Origin: Marinirhabdus sp963793275
Lineage (GTDB): Bacteria > Bacteroidota > Bacteroidia > Flavobacteriales > Flavobacteriaceae
Assembly (NCBI GenBank): GCA_963793275.1
Contig: CAWBZL010000003.1
Coordinates: forward strand, 1,611,456 to 1,675,455
Direction: 5' to 3'
Length of the DNA: 64,000 nt
Below are positions 1 to 9,178 of the stretch, piece after piece. The position numbers and the translations under genes are program-made. The notes beneath the pieces are model-generated. The model saw nothing but the letters and a program-made list of their open reading frames with translations, was not told the DNA's origin and made no database searches. The first letter of the stretch is position 1; each line of letters opens with the position of its first letter.

Positions 1-312
1 AATCACAATAGCTACTGTGTTTACTACTCTTTCTACATTTTCAGAAACTGTTGCAGCACTTTTTGAAGATTTTGTCCATGATTCAATGGTGGTAATATCT
101 TTTTCTAAACCAAGACCAAACATCTCGAAATTAGGTTTCATTTTGTGCGCAAACTGATATGCCAATTCTTTATTATTATTATCAATTGCTTCGGCCATTG
201 CCGCCAGGTCCGGCGGAATTTCATCCAGGAAGGTTTGTGCAACTACGGCCATAAAGTCTATATCATCGCCTGCAATCTCCCGCAAACTTTCTGTTGAATA
301 ATGTGTATCCAT
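1..312 (-). CDS. HPt (histidine phosphotransfer) domain protein, C-terminus cut by window edge
   Basis: The reading frame opens with ATG at 312 and runs off the left edge, giving at least 104 residues. The translation contains AHKMKPNFEMFGL, the signature around the phosphoacceptor histidine of HPt domains, within a helical, acidic sequence of the right size (HPt domains are about 100 residues). Such proteins relay phosphate between hybrid histidine kinases and response regulators in the cytoplasm. The ATG follows directly after the stop codon of the FAH-family gene (313-924), so the two are probably co-transcribed leftward, although no functional link between them is known. The partner kinase and regulator are not visible here. 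Family assignment is inferred from the His motif and size. Confidence 0.75.
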   Translation of the reverse strand, partial: MDTHYSTESLREIAGDDIDFMAVVAQTFLDEIPPDLAAMAEAIDNNNKELAYQFAHKMKPNFEMFGLGLEKDITTIESWTKSSKSAATVSENVERVVNTVAIVI

Positions 313-924
313 TTATTTTACTTTTATAGAAAAAGCCTGTTGCTCTTCCAGAAATCCTGTTAATATATCGTTTGGAGAAACTTTACCTACACCAGCTGGA
401 GTACCTGTAAAAATAATGTCTCCGATCTTTAAGGTAAAGTATTTTGAAATATATGCTATGAGTGCATCAATTTTCCACAACATAAGTGCTGTAGATGCAT
501 TTTGAACAATCTCCCCGTTTTTTTCCAACCTAAAGGTAAGGTCTTCAAGAGATTTAAACGAACTTTTTTGAAAAAAATTACCTACTACTGCTGCTCCGTC
601 AAAACTTTTTGCTTTTTCCCAAGGCAATCCTTTTTCTTTTAATTGCTGCTGAAGGTCACGAGCTGTAAAATCTATCCCCAGTCCTACCTCATCATAATAT
701 TTATGTGCAAATTTTTCCTGAATGTGCTTCCCGATCCGGTTAATCTTAACCAGAACCTCAACTTCATGATGAATATCGCTAGAAAAATCCGGGATAAAAA
801 AGGGTTGTTTTTTCAGTAAAATTGAAGTATCCGGCTTCATAAAGATTACCGGGTCACTGGGTTTTTGATTGTCCAGCTCTTTAATGTGATCTGTGTAATT
901 TCGGCCTATACAGATAAGTTTCAT
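313..924 (-). CDS. Fumarylacetoacetate hydrolase (FAH) family protein
   Basis: A 203-residue protein matching the compact bacterial FAH fold (FAHD1/YcgM type). The start KLICIGRNYTDHIKEL is the typical N-terminus, HHEVEVLVKI supplies the metal-binding glutamates, GLGIDFTARDLQ supplies the conserved aspartate, and FTGTPAGVGKV is the C-terminal family signature. Family members cleave or decarboxylate acylpyruvates and oxaloacetate with Mg2+ or Mn2+ in the cytoplasm; the exact substrate cannot be read from sequence. The length agrees with FAHD1-like proteins (about 200-220). It lies upstream of, and abuts, the HPt gene. Housekeeping metabolite-repair activity is the most likely role. Confidence 0.88.
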   Translation of the reverse strand: MKLICIGRNYTDHIKELDNQKPSDPVIFMKPDTSILLKKQPFFIPDFSSDIHHEVEVLVKINRIGKHIQEKFAHKYYDEVGLGIDFTARDLQQQLKEKGLPWEKAKSFDGAAVVGNFFQKSSFKSLEDLTFRLEKNGEIVQNASTALMLWKIDALIAYISKYFTLKIGDIIFTGTPAGVGKVSPNDILTGFLEEQQAFSIKVK

Positions 925-995
925 AGTTGGGTGGTAGTTGGTAGAACGCTGCGTTTGTAGTGGTAGTTTTTAAAGCTTCGCTTCGTTTATTAGCG

Positions 996-1769
996 TTATA
1001 GTTTATTATTTAGTCTTTGAAGTTTTAATCTGGTTAAAACTTTTTTGGTGTATAAAGGAAAGTCTGCGTTCAGCAACCAGCCAAAATAACCCGGCTCTGC
1101 ATCCATAACTTCTTCAACAAGCTTTCCGCGGTGTTTTCCGAAGGAGAATACTTCTCTTCCTTGTTTGTCATACCCTATGTAGCCAGCAAAATCAACATAG
1201 TTCTTATGAGCGCTAAATTGAGACAAAAACTTTGTGTCGTTCTCTAAATCGTCATAGCGGTCCAGTTGCGCCTTTAAAACTTCGTAGGTTGCATTGGTAT
1301 CTGCTGCTGCGCTATGCGCATCTACTAAGTCTTTATCGCAATAAAACTTGTAGGCTGCTTCCAGGGTTCGTTTTTCTTTTTTGTGGAAAATAGTTTGTAC
1401 GTCTACCGCTAAATTCTTTTTCAAATCCAGATCTACTTCTGCCCGTTCCAGTTCTTCAGCCAGCAAAGGAATATCGAATCTATTACTGTTGTAGCCAGCC
1501 ATATCGCTATCCTTCATCATTTCCACAATTTTAGGCGCAAGTTCTTTAAATGTAGGCTCATTTGCAACCATCTCGTCACTTATGCCGTGGATAGCAGTTG
1601 TCGCAGCAGGTATTGGAACGGTAGGATTTATTCGCCACGTATGGCTTTCCTTATTGCCATTAGGAAATACTTTTAAAATGGCTATTTCTACAATCCGGTC
1701 TTTTGCCACGTTGGTTCCTGTAGTTTCAAGATCGAAAAAACAGATGGGTCTGCTAAGTTTTAATTCCAT
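996..1769 (-). CDS. DnaQ-like 3'-5' exonuclease (DEDDh superfamily) with C-terminal GKHRGK domain
   Basis: The N-terminal 170 residues are a DEDDh exonuclease: ExoI motif FFDLETTG, ExoII region GYNSNRFDIPLL, and ExoIII DAHSAAADTNA with the catalytic His and Asp. The C-terminal 80 residues contain FSFGKHRGK, resembling the DUF3820-type domain often fused to these nucleases. Such proteins trim 3' ends of DNA or RNA; this one lacks polymerase-associated regions, so it is not clearly the replicative epsilon subunit. The frame can be extended to a GTG at 1787, but that GTG overlaps a leftward -7 promoter element (1787-1794), so I choose ATG at 1769, giving 257 residues. It is divergent from the glutaredoxin-like gene at 1816. 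Confidence 0.88.
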   Translation of the reverse strand: MELKLSRPICFFDLETTGTNVAKDRIVEIAILKVFPNGNKESHTWRINPTVPIPAATTAIHGISDEMVANEPTFKELAPKIVEMMKDSDMAGYNSNRFDIPLLAEELERAEVDLDLKKNLAVDVQTIFHKKEKRTLEAAYKFYCDKDLVDAHSAAADTNATYEVLKAQLDRYDDLENDTKFLSQFSAHKNYVDFAGYIGYDKQGREVFSFGKHRGKLVEEVMDAEPGYFGWLLNADFPLYTKKVLTRLKLQRLNNKL

Positions 1770-1777
1770 TGGTATAA

Positions 1778-1810
1778 TTTGTGCCACAAAGGTAACAATT
1801 GTTATTTTTG
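1778..1810 (+). promoter_or_regulatory. Promoter TTTG-N21-TATTTTTG for the glutaredoxin-like gene
   Basis: TTTG at 1778-1781 and TATTTTTG at 1803-1810 match the Flavobacterium -33/-7 consensus at a normal spacing. The predicted transcript start falls at or next to the ATG at 1816, implying a leaderless or near-leaderless mRNA. It overlaps the divergent -7 element of the DnaQ-like gene. Confidence 0.55.
1787..1794 (-). promoter_or_regulatory. Bacteroidota -7 element (TACCTTTG) for the DnaQ-like gene
   Basis: On the minus strand TACCTTTG matches the TAnnTTTG consensus and lies 18 nt before the ATG at 1769. It rules out the upstream GTG start. No convincing -33 TTG was found. Confidence 0.5.
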
Positions 1811-1815
1811 TTACT

Positions 1816-2433
1816 ATGACTAAAAAAATTCTTTTTCTGGCATTTTTGTTTGCTACGCTAACTACCTACTCACAAGGCCTAAAAGTACTCGTTACCGAAA
1901 AGAAAAAAGGAAAACGCACTATTTTAATGGCCGAAAATAAAACAACAGATACCCTTAATGTATTTTTAATGGTAAAAGCAACGGGTTATAGAAAAAGCGC
2001 CTCCAAGCCTGTTATTAAAAACATCCCGCCGGGTAAGAACTTACCAATGATCACCTTAATTGAAATTGTGGATGAGGAGTCTCATTATACGTACGATCTT
2101 ATTGTAAACGAAGAAGAACTGGACCTGAATATTACACATGAAAAACAGGTGAAAGATATACGTAAAAATATCCAGGACAGAGTGGTGATCTTTTCTACTT
2201 TTGGATGTGATAAATGTGTTGCATTATCCAAAGCACTCACAGAAAAACGAATTGACCACCGCGTATTCGATGTACAGGAAAATCCTGTAATGTATAGACA
2301 GTTTATGGCTTTTATACAAAGTGAGCTAACCCTTGAGACTAAAATACGTTTTCCCGTGATCTGGAATAAAACCTATACTATTTTTGGGTTTGAGGAGTTA
2401 AAAGAAATACTCTCAAAATTTACTGTTAATTAA
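1816..2433 (+). CDS. Secreted glutaredoxin/thioredoxin-like protein
   Basis: The frame extends upstream to 1582, but that part lies antisense within the DnaQ-like gene. ATG at 1816 begins a clear signal peptide (MTKKILFLAFLFATLTTYSQ), giving 205 residues. Residues 20-120 form a beta-rich domain I do not recognise. The C-terminal 80 residues, starting VVIFSTFGCDKCVAL, look like a glutaredoxin fold with a CDKC redox pair, followed by the cis-Pro region RFPVIW. This suggests a periplasmic or surface thiol oxidoreductase, possibly acting in an oxidising compartment. The gene stands alone behind its own promoter. Redox function is inferred; the partner is unknown. Confidence 0.72.
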   Translation: MTKKILFLAFLFATLTTYSQGLKVLVTEKKKGKRTILMAENKTTDTLNVFLMVKATGYRKSASKPVIKNIPPGKNLPMITLIEIVDEESHYTYDLIVNEEELDLNITHEKQVKDIRKNIQDRVVIFSTFGCDKCVALSKALTEKRIDHRVFDVQENPVMYRQFMAFIQSELTLETKIRFPVIWNKTYTIFGFEELKEILSKFTVN

Positions 2434-2576
2434 ATCATTCTGAAAATTTCAGTTAGAGAAATATTAGACCACCTTTTAAATGTATTGAATTGGATAAACA
2501 CCAAAACACCCTTGATATCAATAGATTAGCAAAAATTTAACTGGCTGTTTTATTTAGAATTGGTATATTATTAGTA

Positions 2577-3065
2577 ATGAAATTTCGCGCACACCAACAT
2601 ATTGTTTATTTTAATCATATTATGTGCTTTATAAGTACAATTCTAATGATTAGTAGCTGCACGCAAAAGAAGAATGCATACGACACTCCGGTTACTGAAA
2701 ACGATACAGAAATTAAAATGAATGTCACCGCTACTGCCTATAACTCTGTAGCAAGACAAACTAAAAAAGGAAATCCTTTTCTGGCGGCTTGGGGAGATGT
2801 CTTAATACCCGGGGAACGTGCTATTGCTGTTTCGAGAGACCTTATCAAACAGGGACTGGATCATAACGAAGAAGTTGAAATAGACGGAATGACGGGCACC
2901 TATATCGTTAAGGATAAAATGAATAAGCGGTGGAAAAACAAAATTGATATTTATATGGGTTTAAACGAAAAAAGCGCGATAAATTGGGGCGTGAAACAAG
3001 TAGAGATCACTTTTGACACGATAGATAGAGAAGGAAAATTTGATAGAATTCAGGATATTGAATAA
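2577..3065 (+). CDS. Lipoprotein with 3D (double-psi beta-barrel) domain
   Basis: A 162-residue protein whose hydrophobic N-terminus ends in the lipobox LMISSC, so it is probably an outer-membrane lipoprotein. The mature part reads VTATAYNSVARQT, then AVSRDL, VEIDGMTGTYIVKDKM and IDIYMG, with a final WG. This is the pattern of 3D domains, named for three conserved aspartates and related to RlpA and MltA lytic transglycosylase domains. A role in peptidoglycan turnover is likely from the family but not proven here. I keep the first ATG because it provides the positively charged n-region. It ends at a terminator shared with the convergent E2 gene. Confidence 0.78.
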   Translation: MKFRAHQHIVYFNHIMCFISTILMISSCTQKKNAYDTPVTENDTEIKMNVTATAYNSVARQTKKGNPFLAAWGDVLIPGERAIAVSRDLIKQGLDHNEEVEIDGMTGTYIVKDKMNKRWKNKIDIYMGLNEKSAINWGVKQVEITFDTIDREGKFDRIQDIE

Positions 3066-3128
3066 CAAATTTTAGGCCTAGCTTTATTCGCAAAAATTAA
3101 GGATAAACTATTAAATTAAGAACATAAA

Positions 3129-3161
3129 AAAATCTGCTTTCAGTATTTGAAAGCAGATTTT
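3129..3161. terminator. Bidirectional intrinsic terminator
   Basis: A perfect 14-bp stem (3129-3142 with 3148-3161) with a 5-nt loop and A/T runs on both sides separates the convergent 3D-domain lipoprotein and the E2 gene. Confidence 0.85.
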
Positions 3162-3186
3162 CGTTTTATAAAGTTTCAGTTGCAGT

Positions 3187-4542
3187 TTAAATTTCTCGCT
3201 TCATATCCCAGGCCTCAAGGTAATCGGCAACAGCTTTAACAAATTGCCCTCCCAATGCCCCGTTTACAACACGGTGGTCGTAACTGTGGCTTAAGAACAT
3301 TTTGTATCTAATACCAATAAAATCGCCATCTGGTGTTTCGATCACCGCAGGAACCTTTCTAATAGCTCCCAGCGCCAAAATTCCTACTTGTGGCTGATTA
3401 ATTATAGGTGTGCCCATAATACTTCCAAACGTTCCAACATTGGTTACCGTATAGGTACCTCCTTGTATATCGTCTGGTTTTAAGGCATTGTCTCTGGCAC
3501 GGGTAGCAAGGTCGTTCACTGCTTTACTCATTCCAACCAGGTTTAACTGGTCCGCATTTTTAATGACCGGAACAATTAAGTTACCGTCGGGTAACGCAGC
3601 TGCCATTCCCAGGTTAATATTTTTTCTTTTAATGATCCTATCACCATCCAAAGCAATATTCATCATTGGGAAGTCCTTTAATGCTTTTGCCACTGCTTCC
3701 ATAAAAATTGGGGTGAACGTAAGATTTTCACCTTCACGTTTTGCAAAACCATCTTTTACTTTTTTACGCCAGTTCCAGATATTGGTAACATCTGCCTCAA
3801 TAAAAGACTGAACGTGTGCAGACGTTTGCACACTATGTACCATATGGTGTGCAATGAGTTTCCCCATACGCGTCATTTCTATAATCTCGTCGCCACCATT
3901 TACCGAAACTGGTGCCGCGGTCTTAGGAGTATATGCCTTGGCAGTTTCCGGATTTTTTGCCTCTACAACAGTTTTTGGAGCCACATCTTTTTGTGAAGCA
4001 TCCTTTTTAGTGATGGGAGCTGCAGAACGGTTCTCAAGATAACTCAACATATCGTTTTTAGTAACACGACCGTCTTTTCCTGTGCCGGAAATACTATCTA
4101 ATTCATTTTGAGAGATGCCTTCTTCCCTGGCCATATTTTTTACCAAAGGTGAATAAAACCTACCTTCTGTGCTTTCAATAGCCGTTTGCGTGGTTTCTTT
4201 GGCAACAGTTACTGTTTCCTGAACAGCGGCTACCGTTTTTGCAGCCGGTGCTGTCTTTTCATTGTTGCTTGCCTCGGTAGTTTCATTTGCGGAAACTTCC
4301 CCTTCTATCTGAATTATAGCGATGGTTTGCCCAACCTGGATCACATCGTCTACCTCAAACAATTTTTCGATTAAAACACCATCTACCTCACTGGGAACTT
4401 CGCTATCTACTTTGTCTGTAGCTATTTCCAGTACGGCTTCATCGGCTTCTATAGTGTCTCCCACTTCTTTTAGCCAGTTAGTAAGGGTAGCTTCTGCTAC
4501 GCTTTCGCCCATTTTAGGTAGTTTCAGTTCAAATGTTGCCAT
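3187..4542 (-). CDS. 2-oxo acid dehydrogenase complex E2 (dihydrolipoamide acyltransferase)
   Basis: A 451-residue protein with the E2 layout: lipoyl domain at residues 1-78 (lipoyl-lysine in EIATDKVDSEVPSE), an Ala/Thr/Lys-rich linker, a peripheral subunit-binding domain near 132-172 (SPLVKNMAREEGIS, GTGKDGRVTKNDML), a second linker, and a catalytic domain from about 218. It transfers acyl groups from the E1-bound intermediate to CoA in the cytoplasm. The active-site motif reads YDHRVVNGALGG, with Asn where pyruvate-type E2s have Asp (HRVVDG); I believe this is common in Bacteroidota E2s of the branched-chain type. Branched-chain or generic oxo acid dehydrogenase is therefore more likely than pyruvate dehydrogenase. 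E1 and E3 genes are not adjacent. A -7 element (TAATTTTG) lies at 4571-4578. Confidence 0.9.
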   Translation of the reverse strand: MATFELKLPKMGESVAEATLTNWLKEVGDTIEADEAVLEIATDKVDSEVPSEVDGVLIEKLFEVDDVIQVGQTIAIIQIEGEVSANETTEASNNEKTAPAAKTVAAVQETVTVAKETTQTAIESTEGRFYSPLVKNMAREEGISQNELDSISGTGKDGRVTKNDMLSYLENRSAAPITKKDASQKDVAPKTVVEAKNPETAKAYTPKTAAPVSVNGGDEIIEMTRMGKLIAHHMVHSVQTSAHVQSFIEADVTNIWNWRKKVKDGFAKREGENLTFTPIFMEAVAKALKDFPMMNIALDGDRIIKRKNINLGMAAALPDGNLIVPVIKNADQLNLVGMSKAVNDLATRARDNALKPDDIQGGTYTVTNVGTFGSIMGTPIINQPQVGILALGAIRKVPAVIETPDGDFIGIRYKMFLSHSYDHRVVNGALGGQFVKAVADYLEAWDMKREI

Positions 4543-4570
4543 TATAGAATTTTATACTTTTTTACGACTG

Positions 4571-4578
4571 CAAAATTA
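4571..4578 (-). promoter_or_regulatory. -7 element (TAATTTTG) for the E2 gene
   Basis: On the minus strand TAATTTTG matches TAnnTTTG 29 nt before the E2 ATG. The 207-bp gap from the glycosyltransferase gene supports separate transcription. No clear -33 box was found. Confidence 0.4.
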
Positions 4579-4749
4579 ATCAAAAATTATACGCTAGTAA
4601 GTTCATTTGTATAGAAAGTTGAATGATTCGATAAATTAAGCTTGATTGCGCAATTCGTTTCAACACCAAAGACACCCTAAAAATGGATGCAAATCAGATC
4701 ATACGTATTTCTGAAAATGAACACCGTACATTGTACTGAAGCACACCAA

Positions 4750-5874
4750 TCAACCAAAAACCACTACGCCACCTTTATCATCACTTTGATCACTCCCTAT
4801 TAAAAAGTTGCATCCCGGCGGACGAATACGAAACTGATTTCCCATATTTTTATAGTGCCGCATCACCTGAAATATTTGGGTGTACGGAATATAAGCTGCA
4901 TCAAAAATAACCAGTTTGTTGCGTACGTTTCCGTTTTGAAATACACTCTTAGAAACCGATGTCAAGGGTTGCTCTATTACTTCTGAAAGTTTTTTAAGCA
5001 TTGAAAAATTATCGGTTACTATAATTGCCTGAGAAGGTGTTTTACTTCTTTTTTTTCCTTTTGAAATATTTTTGGTCTTTAACGATTTGGCTAACCCCAC
5101 TCCTATTTTCACCGAAAGATCCAGTAAGAAATTCGATTTGAAATGTTTCTTATAAAAAATCTGCATCGCTCCGTAAAAACGCTGTAAATACGCTGCGTCT
5201 TTTTGAGTGCTTTCGCCTTTGTAATGCAATGTTTCGGCACTACCCAGATAATAATTTTTATAGCCTGCCTTCACTATTTTATAAGAGAGGTCTATATCTT
5301 CACCATACATAAAATAGTCTTCATCAAACCCGTGTACCTGGTTATAAACACTTCGTTTTAAGAACATAAATGCCCCAACAAGCACTGCAACCTCTCCTTC
5401 GTTTTCTTCAGAAATATTCGTTGCATAGTACTTTTTTGTAAATCCAACAAGTTTCAGAAACGAGGCTTTTGGGGTGGGAAGATTTCGTTTACTTTCTGGT
5501 AAAAAATTCCCTGTTCCATCCAGCATATAGGGTCCTAATGCTCCTAGTTCTGGTAGTTTTTTAGCATTACTCAAGCATTTTAAGAACGTGTCTTCAGCAA
5601 CTGCAGTATCCGGGTTTAAAATACAAAGGTATTTTCCTTTTGCAACAGCTACAGCTTGATTATTTGCTTTGCTAAAGCCTACATTTTCCTTATTTTCCAG
5701 CAAGAGTATAGATGGAAAATCCCGCTTTACCATGGCACAACTATCATCTGAAGATGCATTATCTACAACAATAATTTCGGCTTCAATATTTCCTATGGCA
5801 CGCTGTACGCTAATAATACATTGCTTTAAAAAATAAGAGACATTATAGTTAAGAATGACTACAGAGAGCTTCAC
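4750..5874 (-). CDS. Family 2 glycosyltransferase (rhamnosyltransferase-like)
   Basis: A 374-residue protein starting MKLSVVILNYNVSYFLKQC, the classic GT2 beginning. IIVVDNASSDDSC binds the nucleotide, ENVGFSKANNQA and LNPDT are the WbbL-type motifs around the metal-binding acid, and FDEDYFMYGEDIDLSYKI contains the ED of the acceptor site. The fold is GT-A and the protein is cytoplasmic. It probably adds a sugar to a surface glycan; donor and acceptor are unknown. Residues 240-374 form an extra C-terminal region without a motif I recognise. The gene starts 6 bp after recR on the same strand, so the two are probably co-transcribed. Confidence 0.88.
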   Translation of the reverse strand: MKLSVVILNYNVSYFLKQCIISVQRAIGNIEAEIIVVDNASSDDSCAMVKRDFPSILLLENKENVGFSKANNQAVAVAKGKYLCILNPDTAVAEDTFLKCLSNAKKLPELGALGPYMLDGTGNFLPESKRNLPTPKASFLKLVGFTKKYYATNISEENEGEVAVLVGAFMFLKRSVYNQVHGFDEDYFMYGEDIDLSYKIVKAGYKNYYLGSAETLHYKGESTQKDAAYLQRFYGAMQIFYKKHFKSNFLLDLSVKIGVGLAKSLKTKNISKGKKRSKTPSQAIIVTDNFSMLKKLSEVIEQPLTSVSKSVFQNGNVRNKLVIFDAAYIPYTQIFQVMRHYKNMGNQFRIRPPGCNFLIGSDQSDDKGGVVVFG

Positions 5875-5880
5875 AGGCAG

Positions 5881-6498
5881 TTAATTTTTTAGAGAATTTT
5901 CGAACGGTATGCGGTGCAATATGCTTCGGCCCAGGGTGACTTCATCTGCGTATTCCAGCTCATCACCTACCGAGATTCCTCTGGCAATAGTAGTAGTAAT
6001 AATATTATAAGACTCAATTTGCTTAAAAATATAAAAATTGGTAGTATCCCCTTCCATAGTAGAACTGAGGGCAAAAATAAGCTCTTCAACAACACCTTCC
6101 TTTACTTTCTCTACTAACGAATTAATTGTTAATTCTCCGGGACCAACGCCGTCCATTGGCGATATCTTACCACCTAACACGTGATAATGACCTCTGTATT
6201 GGCTTGTATTTTCTATAGCCATGACATCCCTGATATCTTCTACCACACACACAATATTTTTAATACGATTGGGATTTGCACATATTTCACACAGTTTTGT
6301 GTCTGAAATATTATGACAATTATCACAAAAATTAACCTCATCCCGCATTTTTTTTAAACTTTCTGCCAGCAACGTGGTTTGTTGTCCGGGTTGCTTTAAT
6401 AAATGTAACACCAGACGTAAGGCCGTACGTTTCCCAATGCCAGGAAGTTGTGACATTTCGTTAACAGCATTCTCTAATAATTTTGAAGAAAAATCCAT
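5881..6498 (-). CDS. recR: Recombination mediator RecR
   Basis: 205 residues with the RecR layout: helix-hairpin-helix near the N-terminus (LPGIGKRTALRLVLHLL), a C4 zinc finger (CDNCHNISDTKLCEIC), and a Toprim domain starting IVCVVEDIRDVMAIE with GGKISPMDGVGP. RecR acts with RecO and RecF to load RecA on gapped DNA in the cytoplasm. Length matches the family (about 200). It is followed closely by the glycosyltransferase and preceded by the terminator of the beta-propeller gene. Confidence 0.96.
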   Translation of the reverse strand: MDFSSKLLENAVNEMSQLPGIGKRTALRLVLHLLKQPGQQTTLLAESLKKMRDEVNFCDNCHNISDTKLCEICANPNRIKNIVCVVEDIRDVMAIENTSQYRGHYHVLGGKISPMDGVGPGELTINSLVEKVKEGVVEELIFALSSTMEGDTTNFYIFKQIESYNIITTTIARGISVGDELEYADEVTLGRSILHRIPFENSLKN

Positions 6499-6517
6499 GG
6501 GGTGTGAAGATAAAAAA

Positions 6518-6553
6518 AATGCTTCAGAAATGAGAACTCACTTTTGAAGCATT
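6518..6553 (-). terminator. Intrinsic terminator for the beta-propeller protein gene
   Basis: A 9-bp stem (6518-6526 with 6545-6553) followed on the minus strand by eight T. It lies between the leftward gene ending at 6574 and recR. Confidence 0.7.
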
Positions 6554-6573
6554 CTAAAGATATTTATGATGGG

Positions 6574-9065
6574 TTATTTTATTAGTAATTTTTTAGTTGC
6601 TGTACCTTTTTCAGAATTAAAACGTACAAAGTACATACCATCTTGTAATGTTGAAATATCCAGATTTACACTTCCAAGAATTTCTACATCTTTTTGGAAA
6701 ACAACTAATTTTCCTGCAGTATCGTATATTTTTATAGCCGTCGTAAGAGGTGACGCAGTACGAATGTTTACCAAATCCTTCGCCGGATTAGGATACAAAA
6801 CAATTTCATCTTCTAAAGCTACCCCGGAAACACCCAAAGTGCCGGAAGCTTCGGCAGTTGGTGAAACCCAAAGACCTCTACCGTAACTTGCTGCGTACAA
6901 TTCTTCATTGGCTACGTGAATCTCCAATTCGTTTATAATTACATTGGGTAAGTTATTACTAAAAGGTTGCCACTCGGAAAGGTCATCGTCTATGTAGTAG
7001 ATCCCATAGTTCATACCCACATACAAACCACTTGCTCCATTGTCATGCCAAACCAAGGAAATTGCGCTGAAGTCTGGTAAATTTAATCCATAATTCTCCC
7101 AGGTTTCGCCTCCATCGTCACTAACAAGGACTTTGTCGCTATTAGTTAAGGCTATGGCCACAGTATATGGTTTGGAAGGATGAATTGCAATGGAATTAAT
7201 TCTTGGCTGCATACTTCTTACTAATTGCCAATTGGTTGCGCCACCATCTTCAGTAATATAAAGATCTCCTCCAACTGCAGCGTACATAATATTGTTATTG
7301 CTGTCTGCAATTTTCAAGTGATCAAGATTTGCTCCAAAAACCTGGGAAACCGAATTCCAGGAATTACCTTTATTCACGGATCGATACACCCTATCGAACC
7401 CGGCATATATCACTCCACTCTCCTGTGGATCCTGCTCAAATGGTGATACCCAATTACCATAGTCAGGGTTATTGAGGTTCTCTAATGAATTTGCGGCGTC
7501 ATCTGTGCGGTACATTCCCCCATTTTGTATCATACCATACATAAGATTGGGATCGTCTTTGTCTATAAATCCTTCCATACCGTCTGCACCTATCCAATCT
7601 ATCCACAAATCTTCGGAAGTATTATAAAACGAGCTACCATTATCCTGACTTCCGCCCGTAATTAGAGCATTTGGAGTTTGAGAAACACCTATTTTATACC
7701 ATTGCCGGATACCTATTCCATCGGTAATATCTTCGTAATAGTCTGCGTTCATAGCGGCAGTATCTTCAGCTTTATAAATACCTCCATCTGAACCAACAAA
7801 CAAGGTTGTGCCGTTGAAAAGTAAAATATCTACATCAGCATGATGATACCCAATAGGTCCATTAGGATCCACAGGAACCCAATCTGCAGTAGGTTCAAAC
7901 GTGCTACCGCTATCGGTAGATCGCCAAGTCAAAATTCCTGCTATAAATACTTCATCTGCATTCTCAGGGTTTACAGCAACATCCATGTCTCTGGGGGCTT
8001 GCCCACCAGAATTAATCCCGGCGGTATCGTATCCAAAATAGTTTCTTCCTGAATGATCTTTTTCGGTGAACGTTGTACCGCTGTTGGTGGACACATAAAA
8101 ATGGCCAAAAGACCCTGAATTTGACGAAACCACATAAACTCTGTTCGGATCATCTTCTGAAACACCGATCATTTTTGGTCGGCATCAAACCCGGGAACTG
8201 TATTAAAGGTGTCACCACCATCTGTTGAAACGTGAAAATCTAATCCGGAAGCATATACCGTATTTGTATTACCGGGTTTAAATTCAACATCATAAGCGTT
8301 TCCGTCTATTCCTAAATTAGTCCAACTTGACCCACCATTCGTTGAGCGAAATACTCCGGCATTCTCAGAACAGGCAAATATCATATCAGTGTTATCAGGA
8401 TTAATGACTATTTTATTAATCAACGAATTGCTTATATCGGCAATCTGAGTCCACGTTGCCCCTGCATCTAACGATTTGAAAATAATCCCGCTGTAAGATC
8501 CGAAATAATAAATATCACTATTTGCTGGATCTATAGCTACCGAGTACACATACAAATTTGTAAATGTATCTCCCATAGGTGCCCACGTTTGGCCCCCATC
8601 CAATGTTTTCCAAACACCTCCAGTATTAGCTCCTATAATTATATGATCTTCGTTGGTTTGATCTATTGCAATACCCGTTACACGACCTACTCCGGGATTC
8701 CAACTTGTAGTTCCGTTTTTATAGGTAGGACCAAGTTCTACCCAATTATCATTGAGTGCCATACGCGACCCGGCGGTTTCATTAAGGTATTGATTATAAC
8801 GTTGTAATTCCAACAGGTTCTCTGTAATGCTTGGTACATATCCTGACGCATCCATCAACCGGTTTGCCATATATTCCCATCTTTTAAATTGCTTATAACC
8901 CGAGCCACGTCCTTTGTCTTTTCCTTCAAAATAAGCTTCGGCTTCCAGGACTACTTCAGCAACCGAATAGGTGCCAGCATCCATCATTTCAAGATATTGC
9001 TGTGCTTGTACGTTGTGAATAAAAAAGGCTGAAAAAACGAAAAAAAGTAGTTGTAATCTCTTCAT
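6574..9065 (-). CDS. Secreted VPS10/sortilin-like beta-propeller protein with T9SS type A sorting domain; frame broken at 8177-8180
   Basis: Two overlapping frames (8169-9065 and 6574-8172) form one gene. The N-terminus MKRLQLLFFVFSAFFIHNVQAQ is a signal peptide. BNR/Asp-box repeats (for example STDGGDTF and DDGGETWEN) run through both halves, as in sortilin-type ten-bladed propellers. The last 80 residues are a T9SS type A domain (LYPNPAKDLVNI, then YDTAGKLV, ending KKLLIK), so the protein is exported by T9SS to the surface or medium. The break lies inside a propeller blade at plus-strand GGTCGGC; restoring GGTCCGGC gives one open frame of about 830 residues (FDAGPKMIGVS across the junction). 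Substrate or ligand is unknown. The product is probably intact in the cell. Confidence 0.8.
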
Positions 9066-9178
9066 ATGGTGAGTTTTTTAATGGGCTAATTTTCAAACAG
9101 TTTCAAATGTATTAAAAAATTAAACGCGTACGAGCGCAAACTTTGTATTTTTACACACAACACTAAGTCTACTAAACT

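Noticed and set aside
1582..1815. N-terminal extension of the glutaredoxin-like gene
   Set aside because: It lies antisense within the DnaQ-like gene and would bury the signal peptide that begins at 1816.
8169..8172. ATGA overlap as genuine translational coupling of two separate genes
   Set aside because: The second frame starts inside a propeller blade and lacks a signal peptide although it carries the T9SS tail; one split gene fits better.
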